64,000 nucleotides of DNA from positions 620,001 to 684,000 of the forward strand of contig NZ_JAHKPN010000011.1 in assembly GCF_018860545.1 (NCBI RefSeq), read 5' to 3'. The notes under the pieces are model-generated. The model had not been told where the DNA came from and searched no databases. It was given only the letters and a program-made list of their open reading frames with translations. This stretch comes from Winogradskyella psychrotolerans (GTDB lineage Bacteria; Bacteroidota; Bacteroidia; Flavobacteriales; Flavobacteriaceae). The stretch's first letter is position 1, and every line of letters begins with the position of its first letter. Positions 1 through 7,673 of this stretch are shown one piece after another. The position numbers and the translations under genes were made by a program.

Positions 1-1337
1 TTTCTGCTAAAGAAGCAAAAGCTATTGTCATAAACAACAAGGGCAAACGCACCAATATGACAACTCAAAAAGATGCTAACGGCAACTATTTAGTTAAACT
101 TTCAAGTGCTGAGAAAAAAAAGATCTACGCAAGAAGTATTGAGTTAAAAGTTTTAAATGAAAATTCATATTTGATAGATGGTATAAAAGCAACAAAAGAA
201 ACATTTGTAGATGTATTTAATCAATTACATCAAGATATTACTCCAGAGCAGCGTAAAAATTATATGAATATTCATGTGAAATCTTCCAAAGAAATTTCAA
301 ATAAGGAAGTTTGGTTTATATATAATTCGCTTCAGGATTACGGATTTTATCGTATTATAGCACCAAATCAAGAAATAAATAGAGCGAAAGGTAATACGCC
401 TTTTGCCATTGAAAGTCACGTTACTATTCAAGATATACCAACAGCAAAAGAAGTTGCAGAATACAATGATTGGGCTAAACAACTAAAAAAAGAAACGCTG
501 GCTGCTCAAGAAGACGAACGCAATGGCAAAACTGCCAACTATCCTATTGTAAAACAAAAAGACTTAATTAAATATGTTGGAATCTACAAACGTAAGACTT
601 CAACCCAGAAAGAAAATTCTGTAGAATTACCAATTGCGGATGATGAATTAAAAAATACAGGTTTAAAATTTCCACCACCACCTCCTCCTACTAAATCTCA
701 AGATTTAAAAGAGAAGATTGTAATAGGTTATTCTTCTCCTAATAAAGCCAAAGAAAATAATGCAGAAGCATATTCTTCTTCAAGTAAACCTGAAGACCTA
801 GAACCAATCACAGTACAAGGGTATCCGAGTAAATCTGCAGCAACATTAGACTATGTCATTAAAATGGCTAAAGGCAATGCAAAATTCTTTAATGAGGGAA
901 AATCAATCTCATCTGATGAAGCTATTGCTTTGTTAAAAAAGAATCCAGAACTGAATGTCAATGCTCAAAAAACCGATACAGATCAACCTTTGATTTATAT
1001 ATCCAAGAAACCAATTCTTATCGGAGTGAAAGAAAAAGTTAAAAAACAAGAAAGCATTTTACCCATCATTAATGGTAAAACAATTAAAACAGGAAAAATA
1101 GCTTTAACAAGAAATGAGATTAAGGATATAATACTCAGCACTAAAAATGGAAAAGTAACTGAATTTAAGTTTAAAATTCCTGGTCAACCAACGCAGTATA
1201 TAAAGAGTAATGTGTTAAATGCTGAAGCCCTAAAACATCTTGAAAGTGCAAAAAAAGATGATCAGCTTGTGCTGTTTGCGCTCAAAGATGGTTCTAACTC
1301 AGAGATAGCACCTATAGTTATTACTGTCACGGATTAA
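1..1337 (+). CDS. C-terminal part of a BlaR1/TonB-type regulatory protein (5' partial)
   Basis: The frame is open to the left window edge, so the ATG at 57 is internal and the true start lies outside. The visible part has about 445 residues. It has a lysine-rich region, a proline run (six P near residue 207 counted from the internal ATG) and no membrane segment. In Bacteroidota, proteins with an N-terminal M56 (BlaR1) peptidase often carry such charged, proline-interrupted C-terminal regions and TonB-like or ExbD-like modules. I therefore call it the periplasmic tail of such a protein. The peptidase part is not visible, so this is inference. A weak terminator-like hairpin follows at 1377. A second, complete BlaR1-type protein lies at 38513-40855. 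Confidence 0.5.
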   Translation, partial: SAKEAKAIVINNKGKRTNMTTQKDANGNYLVKLSSAEKKKIYARSIELKVLNENSYLIDGIKATKETFVDVFNQLHQDITPEQRKNYMNIHVKSSKEISNKEVWFIYNSLQDYGFYRIIAPNQEINRAKGNTPFAIESHVTIQDIPTAKEVAEYNDWAKQLKKETLAAQEDERNGKTANYPIVKQKDLIKYVGIYKRKTSTQKENSVELPIADDELKNTGLKFPPPPPPTKSQDLKEKIVIGYSSPNKAKENNAEAYSSSSKPEDLEPITVQGYPSKSAATLDYVIKMAKGNAKFFNEGKSISSDEAIALLKKNPELNVNAQKTDTDQPLIYISKKPILIGVKEKVKKQESILPIINGKTIKTGKIALTRNEIKDIILSTKNGKVTEFKFKIPGQPTQYIKSNVLNAEALKHLESAKKDDQLVLFALKDGSNSEIAPIVITVTD

Positions 1338-1376
1338 ATATAATTGCAGTACCACTATTTTTAAATTTTCATGACT

Positions 1377-1401
1377 AAAGTCTCTTAATTGAGGCTTTTT
1401 T
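1377..1401 (+). terminator. Probable Rho-independent terminator
   Basis: AAAGTCTC and GAGGCTTT form an 8-bp stem (one T-G pair) around a TTAATT loop, followed by a short T run. It lies 40 bp after the first gene's stop. Confidence 0.55.
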
Positions 1402-1490
1402 CATCTAAACATGTAACAAAAAGTATGTTTTAGCGTTCTAATAGTCAATCAATCAGCCTAATTTTTAGGTCAATCAAAAAACAAACACTT

Positions 1491-2591
1491 ATGTTAAAGC
1501 AATTCTTTATCCTTTGCTCTGGCGCTGACACCGACATTTTAAACGACTGCTCCATTGGTGAGCAGAACAAATATGCTGGTATTGGAGCTACCGTTTTCTT
1601 TACCGCTGTTATGGCAACCATTGCAGCCAGTTATGCGCTTTTTACCGTATTTGACAATCTCTATGCTTCAATTTTCTTTGGACTCATTTGGGGTTTACTC
1701 ATTTTTAATTTAGACCGCTATATTGTTTCAACGATTAAAAAGCGTGACAATATTTTAGATGAAATCCTTCAAGCGACTCCACGACTTTTTTTAGCACTTA
1801 TTATTGCTGTCGTCATTTCAAAACCATTAGAATTAAAGATTTTTGAAAAAGAAATCAATCAAGTTTTATTGGAACAAAAAAATGATTTAACCTTAGCGAA
1901 CCAGAATCAAATCGCTGAACAATTTAGTCCAAAAATTGCTGCGCTTGACAATGAAATTTCAGGCTTAAATGCTCAAGTTGATGCCAAAGAAGCGGAAGTC
2001 AATGGTTTATATGATACTTATATTTCAGAAGCTGAAGGCACAGCGGGTTCTAAACTTTTAGGCAAAGGTCCTGTGTATAAGGAAAAACGCGACAAACATG
2101 ATGCTGGACTAGCCGAGTTACAACAATTAAAATCTGATACTAAAACTAAAATCGAAGCGCTTGAAACCCAAATAGCAACGCTTCAAGACGATTATGCTGC
2201 TAACGTTGAAATCACACAACCCATTATTGATAATTTTGATGGATTAATGGCGCGTATCACCGCTTTAGGAGAATTACCTTGGCTACCATCCTTCTTTATT
2301 TTTCTATTGTTTTTGGCGATTGAAACCTCGCCAATCATAGCCAAATTATTAGCACCAAAAGGCGAGTTTGATTATAAACTACAAGACCAAGAAACCACTA
2401 TTCAAACCTGGACCATGCAAAAGGTTGCTGAACGCCAACTCCTTTTAAAAACCGATAACGACATTAACAATAAAGTTTACACTGAAATTGCAGATGAAGA
2501 AGACGTGATGAACTATAAGCGAAAACAGGCAAGAATTCTTATGCAAAATCAAGCCGATGCGTTTTTAAAACAACAAAAAGGTATACTTTAG
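1491..2591 (+). CDS. DUF4407 domain membrane protein
   Basis: The protein has 366 residues and matches the DUF4407 family in pattern. A short N-terminal segment ending in a conserved CSGAD-like sequence is followed by two adjacent membrane helices (about residues 30-75), another hydrophobic stretch near 95-110, a long charged coiled-coil region (about 120-255) with repeated Lys/Glu/Gln, and a final membrane segment near 262-285. A hydrophilic tail follows. The family's function is not established. The architecture suggests an inner-membrane protein with a large extramembrane coiled coil. It is followed after 44 bp by the NTF2-like lipoprotein gene in the same direction, so the two may be co-transcribed. 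Confidence 0.85.
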   Translation: MLKQFFILCSGADTDILNDCSIGEQNKYAGIGATVFFTAVMATIAASYALFTVFDNLYASIFFGLIWGLLIFNLDRYIVSTIKKRDNILDEILQATPRLFLALIIAVVISKPLELKIFEKEINQVLLEQKNDLTLANQNQIAEQFSPKIAALDNEISGLNAQVDAKEAEVNGLYDTYISEAEGTAGSKLLGKGPVYKEKRDKHDAGLAELQQLKSDTKTKIEALETQIATLQDDYAANVEITQPIIDNFDGLMARITALGELPWLPSFFIFLLFLAIETSPIIAKLLAPKGEFDYKLQDQETTIQTWTMQKVAERQLLLKTDNDINNKVYTEIADEEDVMNYKRKQARILMQNQADAFLKQQKGIL

Positions 2592-2635
2592 AAAATTAGT
2601 TGTTATTTTTAAATGATAAACAACAACCAATTCTT

Positions 2636-3103
2636 ATGAAATATATTCTCGCCATTGCCATAGTCCTATCGTGTTTTAGCTGTATTAGTATTAAGGCTGA
2701 TGTGACCACAGAAACAACGCACAAAAGTGAATCTAACGAACTTGCTGAGGCAGGCATACGCTTAGTAATGGAAGCACAAGAGATTGCTTGGAACAATCAT
2801 GATTTAGAAGGTTTTATGCAAGGCTATTGGAAAAGTGATTCCCTAAAATTTTACGGCAGTAGTGGGCTGACATATGGTTGGGATCAAACTTTAGCCAATT
2901 ATAAAAAAGGGTATCCTACAAAAGCAGAAAGCGGCACCTTAAAGTTTGTCATTAATGATATTTCAAAAATTGAAGGTGATAATTATTGGGTGATGGGTGA
3001 ATACCATCTAAAACGTGAAGTTGGAGATGCCAACGGTGTTTTTATGATAATCTTCAAAAAGATACAAGGTGAATGGAAAATTATCGCTGATATGTCTTGT
3101 TAA
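2636..3103 (+). CDS. NTF2-like (DUF4440/SnoaL-type) lipoprotein
   Basis: I place the start at the ATG at 2636, which gives a clean lipoprotein signal peptide (MKYILAIAIVLSCFSC) with a lipobox cysteine near residue 16. The longer reading begins at a TTG at 2600 and lacks a signal. The mature part (about 120 residues) resembles DUF4440/ketosteroid-isomerase-like proteins. It has an alternation of W, G and aromatic residues, with a helical AWNNHDLEGF segment and a C-terminal GEWKIIADMSC strand. Such folds bind small hydrophobic ligands or act as accessory domains, and no catalytic residue can be assigned. It probably sits on the periplasmic face or outer membrane. Confidence 0.8.
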   Translation: MKYILAIAIVLSCFSCISIKADVTTETTHKSESNELAEAGIRLVMEAQEIAWNNHDLEGFMQGYWKSDSLKFYGSSGLTYGWDQTLANYKKGYPTKAESGTLKFVINDISKIEGDNYWVMGEYHLKREVGDANGVFMIIFKKIQGEWKIIADMSC

Positions 3104-3192
3104 GTAAATTCAACAAGCAAAAAAATAAAGTGCATCCGAAATAGCCATCTATCACCACAGCGGTCTTGGAAACACTTTATAGTAAAATTTAC
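3104..3192. repeat. Nested inverted repeats between convergent genes
   Basis: GTAAATT (3104-3110) pairs with AATTTAC (3186-3192), and inside it ATAAAGTG (3125-3132) pairs with CACTTTAT (3173-3180). The pair lies between the convergent NTF2-like and STAS genes. It may act as a bidirectional transcription end, although no long T run is present. Confidence 0.35.
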
Positions 3193-3198
3193 TTATAG

Positions 3199-3513
3199 TT
3201 AAGCCGCAACCACAGCATGTGAATCAACCATGGTTTGTTTTGGTTCCTCAGATTTAAAATGCTCGTATAGTTCTTTACAGCCAATACCAATTATAGATAG
3301 TTGTTTTGATTTTGTAATGGATTCATTATGTAATTTTGCTAAGGCCATTACACCTGCTCTATCAATACTATGAACCTGTTCAATATCCAGTAGAATACTA
3401 TCAAGTTTATCAAATACGTTTGAAAAATGTGCGTCAAAGGTTTTTAGATTCAGCTTATTTAAAGCTCCCTTAATTTGAAAACGATTGTTGTAATTTGAAA
3501 TTTGTAAATCCAT
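3199..3513 (-). CDS. STAS domain protein (anti-sigma-factor-antagonist-like)
   Basis: This 104-residue protein is a single STAS domain: an N-terminal beta strand, the central DIEQVHSIDRAGVMAL segment (about residues 43-58), then a helix and a strand ending in IIGIG. In phosphorylatable SpoIIAA-type proteins the loop reads D-S/T-S-G with an acceptor serine. Here it reads D-R-A-G, so the usual phospho-serine is absent. It may be a non-phosphorylated STAS partner. No anti-sigma kinase or sigma factor is adjacent. Its upstream side is a 500-bp gene-poor stretch. Confidence 0.8.
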   Translation of the reverse strand: MDLQISNYNNRFQIKGALNKLNLKTFDAHFSNVFDKLDSILLDIEQVHSIDRAGVMALAKLHNESITKSKQLSIIGIGCKELYEHFKSEEPKQTMVDSHAVVAA

Positions 3514-3724
3514 AATAAATAATGTTTAAGCGTTCACACTAATTTGAGGCTATTAATCAGTAAACTTTGTGTTATTATTTAGAGGGATGACCACAATATC
3601 AGACATTTATATCATTATTTTAAGATATATTCGATGAACCGTTACATTGAATGGATTATTTGAAATAGTCGGTTGATTGTCTCGATAAACAGCATGTTTT
3701 AAATCCAATAAATTGTAAGAAAAT

Positions 3725-3756
3725 AAAGCTTGAATCAATTCAGAATCAAGCTTTTA
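3725..3756. terminator. Terminator-like hairpin
   Basis: AAAGCTTGA at 3725-3733 pairs with TCAAGCTTT at 3746-3754 (9-bp stem, 12-nt loop), followed by a short T stretch. No gene ends immediately upstream, so it may end an unannotated transcript. Confidence 0.4.
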
Positions 3757-3904
3757 TAGATGTATTCACATAACCATAGGTTAGACCACAATGATTTCAA
3801 AAACTATATACTTTTTAAGTACATTAGATGATCGAACAGGTCGTTTTTAAACATTACCGACTATAATTTAACTTACAATAAGACGTCGTCTATACAATAA
3901 GTGC

Positions 3905-3920
3905 ATTCGCATATGCGAAT
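3905..3920. promoter_or_regulatory. Perfect 16-bp palindrome (possible operator)
   Basis: ATTCGCATATGCGAAT is perfectly self-complementary and is flanked by AAGT and ACTT, which extend the dyad. It lies about 60-75 bp upstream of the -33-like element of the next gene, a plausible operator position. Confidence 0.35.
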
Positions 3921-3978
3921 CCTTACTTCTGCAGCGTCTAGAGACAATGAATTAAGCAGTTTTCGCGTATGAGTCTTA

Positions 3979-4009
3979 TTTGTCGCACAGCTCAAAATTT
4001 ATATTTTTG
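3979..4009 (+). promoter_or_regulatory. Bacteroidota-type promoter (-33 TTTG, -7 TATTTTTG)
   Basis: TTTG (3979-3982) and TATTTTTG (4002-4009), a full match to TAnnTTTG, are 19 bp apart. The ATG at 4014 begins only 4 nt after the -7 element, so the transcript would be leaderless or nearly so. Confidence 0.65.
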
Positions 4010-4013
4010 CATT

Positions 4014-4154
4014 ATGCAATACAAGTATAAGATTATAATAATGGTAATATTAGCCGCAATTACAATTTATGGATTAGTAACTGGGCAATATTTGTTTATG
4101 GTATTTTTAATACCATTGAGTTTTGATTTTTTTAATAAGAAGGATTCTGATTAA
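4014..4154 (+). CDS. Small membrane protein of unknown function (46 aa)
   Basis: I choose the ATG at 4014, not the upstream in-frame ATG at 3969, because a consensus promoter overlaps the longer reading. The 46-residue product has two hydrophobic segments (about residues 5-20 and 23-37) separated by a GLVTGQY turn and ends in a charged tail (KKDSD). It looks like a two-helix inner-membrane miniprotein. Its stop overlaps the convergent phnA stop by 4 bp. I do not recognise a family. Confidence 0.55.
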   Translation: MQYKYKIIIMVILAAITIYGLVTGQYLFMVFLIPLSFDFFNKKDSD

Positions 4155-4726
4155 GTTTTCTTAACGTATTCTGTAATGATTACAATTTGCTGTCCATCCA
4201 CTCGACCTTCAATATAAGTTTCGTTTTCGTGATCTAATCTAATGTTTCTAACCGCAGTACCTTGTTTAGCCACCATACTAGAGCCTTTTACCTTAAGGTC
4301 TTTTATTAAAACGACAGAATCACCATGTTCTAAAATTACCCCATTAACATCTCTGTGAATTAATTTATCAGCTTCATCTTCGTCATCACCAGAAGCTTTA
4401 GCTAACTCTAAGACCTCATCTTCCATATACATCATACCTAACAAGTCTTGTGTCCAGTCGGCTTTAATACGATTCAGCATTCGCCATGCCATAATCTTCA
4501 CAGCATCGTGCTCACTCCACATACTATCATTAAGACACCTCCAATGGTTAGGGTCAATAGCATCTGCATCATTCATTTGTTCTATGCAGGTTTTAGACGC
4601 GTATAATGCTGTTTTCAATCCATTTTCTGGTATATCTGGAACGATATAAACAGATAAATTCTCTTCGCTTCCACTAAGCTCACATTTTGAGCCACTTCGT
4701 TTTTGTAGTTCTCTTTCTAATGACAT
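4151..4726 (-). CDS. phnA: PhnA family protein
   Basis: The 191-residue protein matches PhnA/YjdM. The N-terminus contains SGSKCELSGSE (residues 11-21), resembling the family's zinc-ribbon region. The C-terminal third has the conserved series GVILEHGDSVVLIKDL, KVKGSS and KQGTAVRNI, a small barrel. Despite the name, PhnA has no proven enzymatic role in phosphonate breakdown, and no phosphonate genes are nearby. Length is typical of the Bacteroidota version, which has an insertion relative to the ~110-residue E. coli protein. It is a monocistronic unit with its own TACATTTG promoter at 4747-4754. Confidence 0.85.
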   Translation of the reverse strand: MSLERELQKRSGSKCELSGSEENLSVYIVPDIPENGLKTALYASKTCIEQMNDADAIDPNHWRCLNDSMWSEHDAVKIMAWRMLNRIKADWTQDLLGMMYMEDEVLELAKASGDDEDEADKLIHRDVNGVILEHGDSVVLIKDLKVKGSSMVAKQGTAVRNIRLDHENETYIEGRVDGQQIVIITEYVKKT

Positions 4727-4746
4727 AATAAAGTATAATTATACTG

Positions 4747-4754
4747 CAAATGTA
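4747..4754 (-). promoter_or_regulatory. -7 element of phnA (TACATTTG)
   Basis: On the minus strand the sequence reads TACATTTG, a full TAnnTTTG match, 20 bp before the phnA start codon. No clear -33 TTTG was found. Confidence 0.55.
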
Positions 4755-4815
4755 AAATTAATTAAGACTTTTTATCATTTTTTCAGAAAGGCTTTCAAAC
4801 TATACTACAATTTCC

Positions 4816-5781
4816 TTAAATATAGACTTCAAGTAGTTTTGCGCTTTTAGAATTAAATATTACTGAATCTGTATTTGCTGGTATTAAAATGGTTTCTCCC
4901 ATGTCTACAATTTCAGTCACATTATTTATGGTAACCTCCGCAGTACCTTCAACACACATAAATATGACAAAAGAATCTAAACTGCGATAATCTCGTTTTT
5001 GATTTGATTTGACTTCAAAAATATTAGTCGTGAAAAAATCACAATCCACCAAATTACTCGTTTGATCTGCCTTTAATTGGTAATTACGTTTTCCATTAGA
5101 CGGAAATGATTTTGTTGCGGCTATTGCAAAATCCGTATGTAATTCTCTTTGATGACCATTAGTATCCGTTCTATCCCAATCGTAAACACGATAAGTTATA
5201 TCACTAGTTTGTTGGATTTCGGCAGCTAAAACACCTGCTCCGATAGCATGAATTTTTCCGGCTGGAATAAAATAACTATCTCCTTGTTTTACTTTTTCTG
5301 TATTAAAAACAGCATCAACATTAGATGCATTTATAGAATTCAACACATTTTTATCGACGTCATTATCTTTCAATCCTAATACAATCTCGGCATCTTTATC
5401 GCTATTCATAATGTACCACATTTCTGTTTTGCCAAAAGAATTATGTTGTGCTTTTGCCATGTGATCATCTGGATGTACTTGCACAGATAAATTGGTTTTA
5501 GCATCTAAAAACTTAATAAGTAAAGGGAAGTTTTCACCAAAAACGGCAATATTCTTTTCTCCTAAAAATTCACTTTTGTGCGATGCAATTAGATGGTTTA
5601 ACGATTGACCTTTGTAAAGTCCGTTTGAAACTATAGAAATATTGTCTTCAACACCAGAAATCTCCCAGCTTTCACCAACATTATTTAAATTGGTTTTTTT
5701 GTGTAATAGTTTAGACAACTTTTCACCTCCCCAAATTTTTTCTTTAAGTATAGGTGCGAATTTTATTGGATATGCTTGCAT
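4816..5781 (-). CDS. manA: Mannose-6-phosphate isomerase, class I
   Basis: ManA interconverts fructose-6-phosphate and mannose-6-phosphate and feeds GDP-mannose synthesis for polysaccharides. The 321-residue protein has the class I cupin with the full zinc ligand set: Q101 and H103 in QVHPDD, E120 in KTEMWY, and H178 in GKIHAIGAG. The RVYDWDR segment near residue 197 carries the expected active-site arginine region. It is a short-form ManA, as usual in Bacteroidota. It is the last gene of a minus-strand unit with two glycosyltransferase-like genes upstream (11- and 27-bp gaps), so it is probably dedicated to the adjacent polysaccharide locus. Confidence 0.93.
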   Translation of the reverse strand: MQAYPIKFAPILKEKIWGGEKLSKLLHKKTNLNNVGESWEISGVEDNISIVSNGLYKGQSLNHLIASHKSEFLGEKNIAVFGENFPLLIKFLDAKTNLSVQVHPDDHMAKAQHNSFGKTEMWYIMNSDKDAEIVLGLKDNDVDKNVLNSINASNVDAVFNTEKVKQGDSYFIPAGKIHAIGAGVLAAEIQQTSDITYRVYDWDRTDTNGHQRELHTDFAIAATKSFPSNGKRNYQLKADQTSNLVDCDFFTTNIFEVKSNQKRDYRSLDSFVIFMCVEGTAEVTINNVTEIVDMGETILIPANTDSVIFNSKSAKLLEVYI

Positions 5782-5792
5782 GATGCTTTTAT

Positions 5793-6278
5793 TTAAAGCT
5801 GTTTTTGAAATTGAAGATTCACAAAATGGTTGTCTTCTATTATTTTTTTGAGATAATCTAGTAATGAGAATATACTCTGAAACAGCGTTGGTCTCTTTTT
5901 TAGTGTCTTGATTTTATAATTTAAAATAGCATTTTGATTTTCGCTAATAAGCGCTATTAAACCATTTAACCCATGTTCATTAAGATTTAACAAGTTGACG
6001 GAAACATAACTTAAATGCTTTAAATCGAATTCGCTATACATAAATCGTGCTCCAGCTTTAACCGCGGCAATATCTGATTTAAATTTTCTCACATTAACGA
6101 CAGAGACATTACTACACTCTTCTTTGACTTCTTTCAACATGTCGTAAGTAGCATCTTTACTATCATTATTAACCAGACATAATTCTAATTTAGGCGTCTG
6201 TTGAATTTGTTCAATAAAATAAGTGGTGTCCATATCGTTTTCATTATTATGAAATATTATAATGATACCTGCTTTCAT
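5793..6278 (-). CDS. Degenerate or truncated GT2-like glycosyltransferase fold
   Basis: This 161-residue protein resembles the first half of a GT2 GT-A domain: a first strand IIIIFHNNEND, a second LCLVNNDSKDAT and a helix with KSDIAAVKAGARF. The place where a GT2 would carry its DXD metal motif reads SVNLLNLN, with no acidic pair. The C-terminal acceptor half is missing. It therefore seems unable to transfer sugar alone and may be a regulatory or scaffold paralogue of its upstream neighbour, the REC-GT2 fusion. Both genes share the minus-strand unit with manA. Confidence 0.6.
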   Translation of the reverse strand: MKAGIIIIFHNNENDMDTTYFIEQIQQTPKLELCLVNNDSKDATYDMLKEVKEECSNVSVVNVRKFKSDIAAVKAGARFMYSEFDLKHLSYVSVNLLNLNEHGLNGLIALISENQNAILNYKIKTLKKRPTLFQSIFSLLDYLKKIIEDNHFVNLQFQKQL

Positions 6279-6305
6279 GACGTATAAATTTGATAAAGAC
6301 CGTAA

Positions 6306-7490
6306 TTAAACGACTTCTAAATGGTTTGAAACGGCTACTTTTTTACTTTCTTTTTTTCCACCGTAAACCCACGCTATTTGTCCTAGTTGAAAAACGATTT
6401 TTACTGAATCCTTCATCGATAATTTAGAACCATCCGCATGAATCCAACGTTTTAAAGGTTGCTCACATAACATAGCCTTTGCTTTTTTCAGTCCGAAATG
6501 AATACTCATTCGTTTAAATATTTCGACATCAAAAATCCATTGGGTTACAAATTTTTCACTGAACGCAACATCAATAACATCCTTACTAAAGATTTTTGCA
6601 CCACATTGTGTGTCTTTAAAATCCATTCTTAAGATTTTTCTAATGATAAAGTTGATGGTTAAACTGATTATCTTTCTTGCGGATTCTTTCGTAATGTTTG
6701 CTCCCATTCTAGAGATACGCGAACCACTTACAATTTTAAAATCTGATGTTTCAATGGTTTTAACTAAGTCATCAAAATCGGCTAAGTCAGTCGATAAATC
6801 CGCATCTAAAAAACCTATATAATCTAAATCTTCTTTTTTAGCCATATGCAACATACCTAAACGAACCGCTTCAGCCTTACCTCCATTTTTTTCACAATCA
6901 AAAACTGTAATAAAATCCTCTCTTCCTTTTTGAAGGTCTTTTAAAACACTTAAAGTATTATCCTTACTACCATCGTTTACAAAACATAAGTGATATCCTG
7001 AATTTTTATCGATATAGGTTAAAAACTCATCACTCAACAAACGCTCTTCTTCATTATAACAAGGAATCACAACACCAACACAACGTTCTTGAATCATTAC
7101 ATCACTATTTGTAATGCTGTTTACAACTTCGGGTGCACCAATTAACCGTTTAACGCGAGCACTAATTTCATTAAGACTCAAAGGTTTTTTCATGTAATCA
7201 TTAATTCCTAATTCAAAACCTTCTGTTATAATATCATCTTGTGTATTTCCTGATAAAACCATGATTGGCGTTCCTGGATTTTTAGAAGCTCTAATATGTT
7301 TTACCACATCTAAACCTGTTACACCAGGCATATTAATGTCAACAATTACTAAATCTGGACTAAAAGTTTCATATAATTCTATACCTTTAGTAGCATTGGT
7401 TTCAATTTTTACATCATAACCCAGTTCTAATAATCTTTTCTCTAAAGGCAATAAAACTAATTGTTGATCGTCGATGGCTAATATTTTCAT
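6306..7490 (-). CDS. Response-regulator receiver fused to GT2 glycosyltransferase
   Basis: Residues 1-117 form a REC domain: acidic D7/D8, phospho-acceptor D51 in VDINMPG, S80 and K101 in MKKP. Residues about 136-370 form a GT2 domain of the polyprenyl-phosphate/DPM1-like type: VIPCYNEEE (141-149), VNDGSKD (171-177) and the D229-A-D231 metal motif in FLDADLSTD. GSRISRMG and TQCGAKIFSKD follow. No membrane helix is evident at the C-terminus. The likely reaction is sugar transfer from a nucleotide sugar to a lipid phosphate or glycan, under control of receiver phosphorylation. All receiver catalytic residues are present. It is the first gene of the unit with the degenerate GT2 and manA, and an AlgR-like box lies upstream. 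Confidence 0.88.
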   Translation of the reverse strand: MKILAIDDQQLVLLPLEKRLLELGYDVKIETNATKGIELYETFSPDLVIVDINMPGVTGLDVVKHIRASKNPGTPIMVLSGNTQDDIITEGFELGINDYMKKPLSLNEISARVKRLIGAPEVVNSITNSDVMIQERCVGVVIPCYNEEERLLSDEFLTYIDKNSGYHLCFVNDGSKDNTLSVLKDLQKGREDFITVFDCEKNGGKAEAVRLGMLHMAKKEDLDYIGFLDADLSTDLADFDDLVKTIETSDFKIVSGSRISRMGANITKESARKIISLTINFIIRKILRMDFKDTQCGAKIFSKDVIDVAFSEKFVTQWIFDVEIFKRMSIHFGLKKAKAMLCEQPLKRWIHADGSKLSMKDSVKIVFQLGQIAWVYGGKKESKKVAVSNHLEVV

Positions 7491-7522
7491 AATGAATGCG
7501 TTTTTATTTCTTATTTACAGGT

Positions 7523-7530
7523 CAAAATTA
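7523..7530 (-). promoter_or_regulatory. -7 element of the REC-GT2 unit (TAATTTTG)
   Basis: On the minus strand TAATTTTG fully matches TAnnTTTG and lies 32 bp before the start codon. The CCATTCGTC box is 53 bp upstream of it. Confidence 0.55.
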
Positions 7531-7583
7531 CCTAACAAGACGCTTGTAAAAATTAAATTTAGCTGAAGCTCATACTTAGTGTA

Positions 7584-7592
7584 GACGAATGG
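7584..7592 (-). promoter_or_regulatory. AlgR-like box (CCATTCGTC) in a divergent intergenic region
   Basis: The + strand reads GACGAATGG, that is CCATTCGTC on the minus strand, one mismatch from the CCGTTCGTC AlgR box of Pseudomonas. The longer context TTAGTGTAGACGAATGGAA is shared with the site at 14806. It sits between the divergent REC-GT2 and GT-C-like genes and could serve both. Confidence 0.55.
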
Positions 7593-7638
7593 AAGTTTTC
7601 TGTAGTTAATTAAAAAACGAAGCCCTATTTAAATTATA

Positions 7639-7646
7639 TATCTTTA
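7639..7646 (+). promoter_or_regulatory. -7-like element (TATCTTTA) of the plus-strand polysaccharide unit
   Basis: TATCTTTA differs from TAnnTTTG only in the last base. It lies 27 bp before the ATG at 7674 and 46 bp downstream of the AlgR-like box. Confidence 0.4.
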
Positions 7647-7673
7647 CCCTATCGTTATCGCTTAGGCTTTAAA

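Larger units (their letters stand above)
3514..4013. other. 500-bp non-coding stretch with two hairpins
   Basis: No convincing gene was found on either strand. It contains a terminator-like hairpin (3725-3754, AAAGCTTGA/TCAAGCTTT), a perfect 16-bp palindrome (3905-3920) and the promoter of the small gene at 4014. The rest is AT-rich sequence with no recognised element. Confidence 0.5.
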
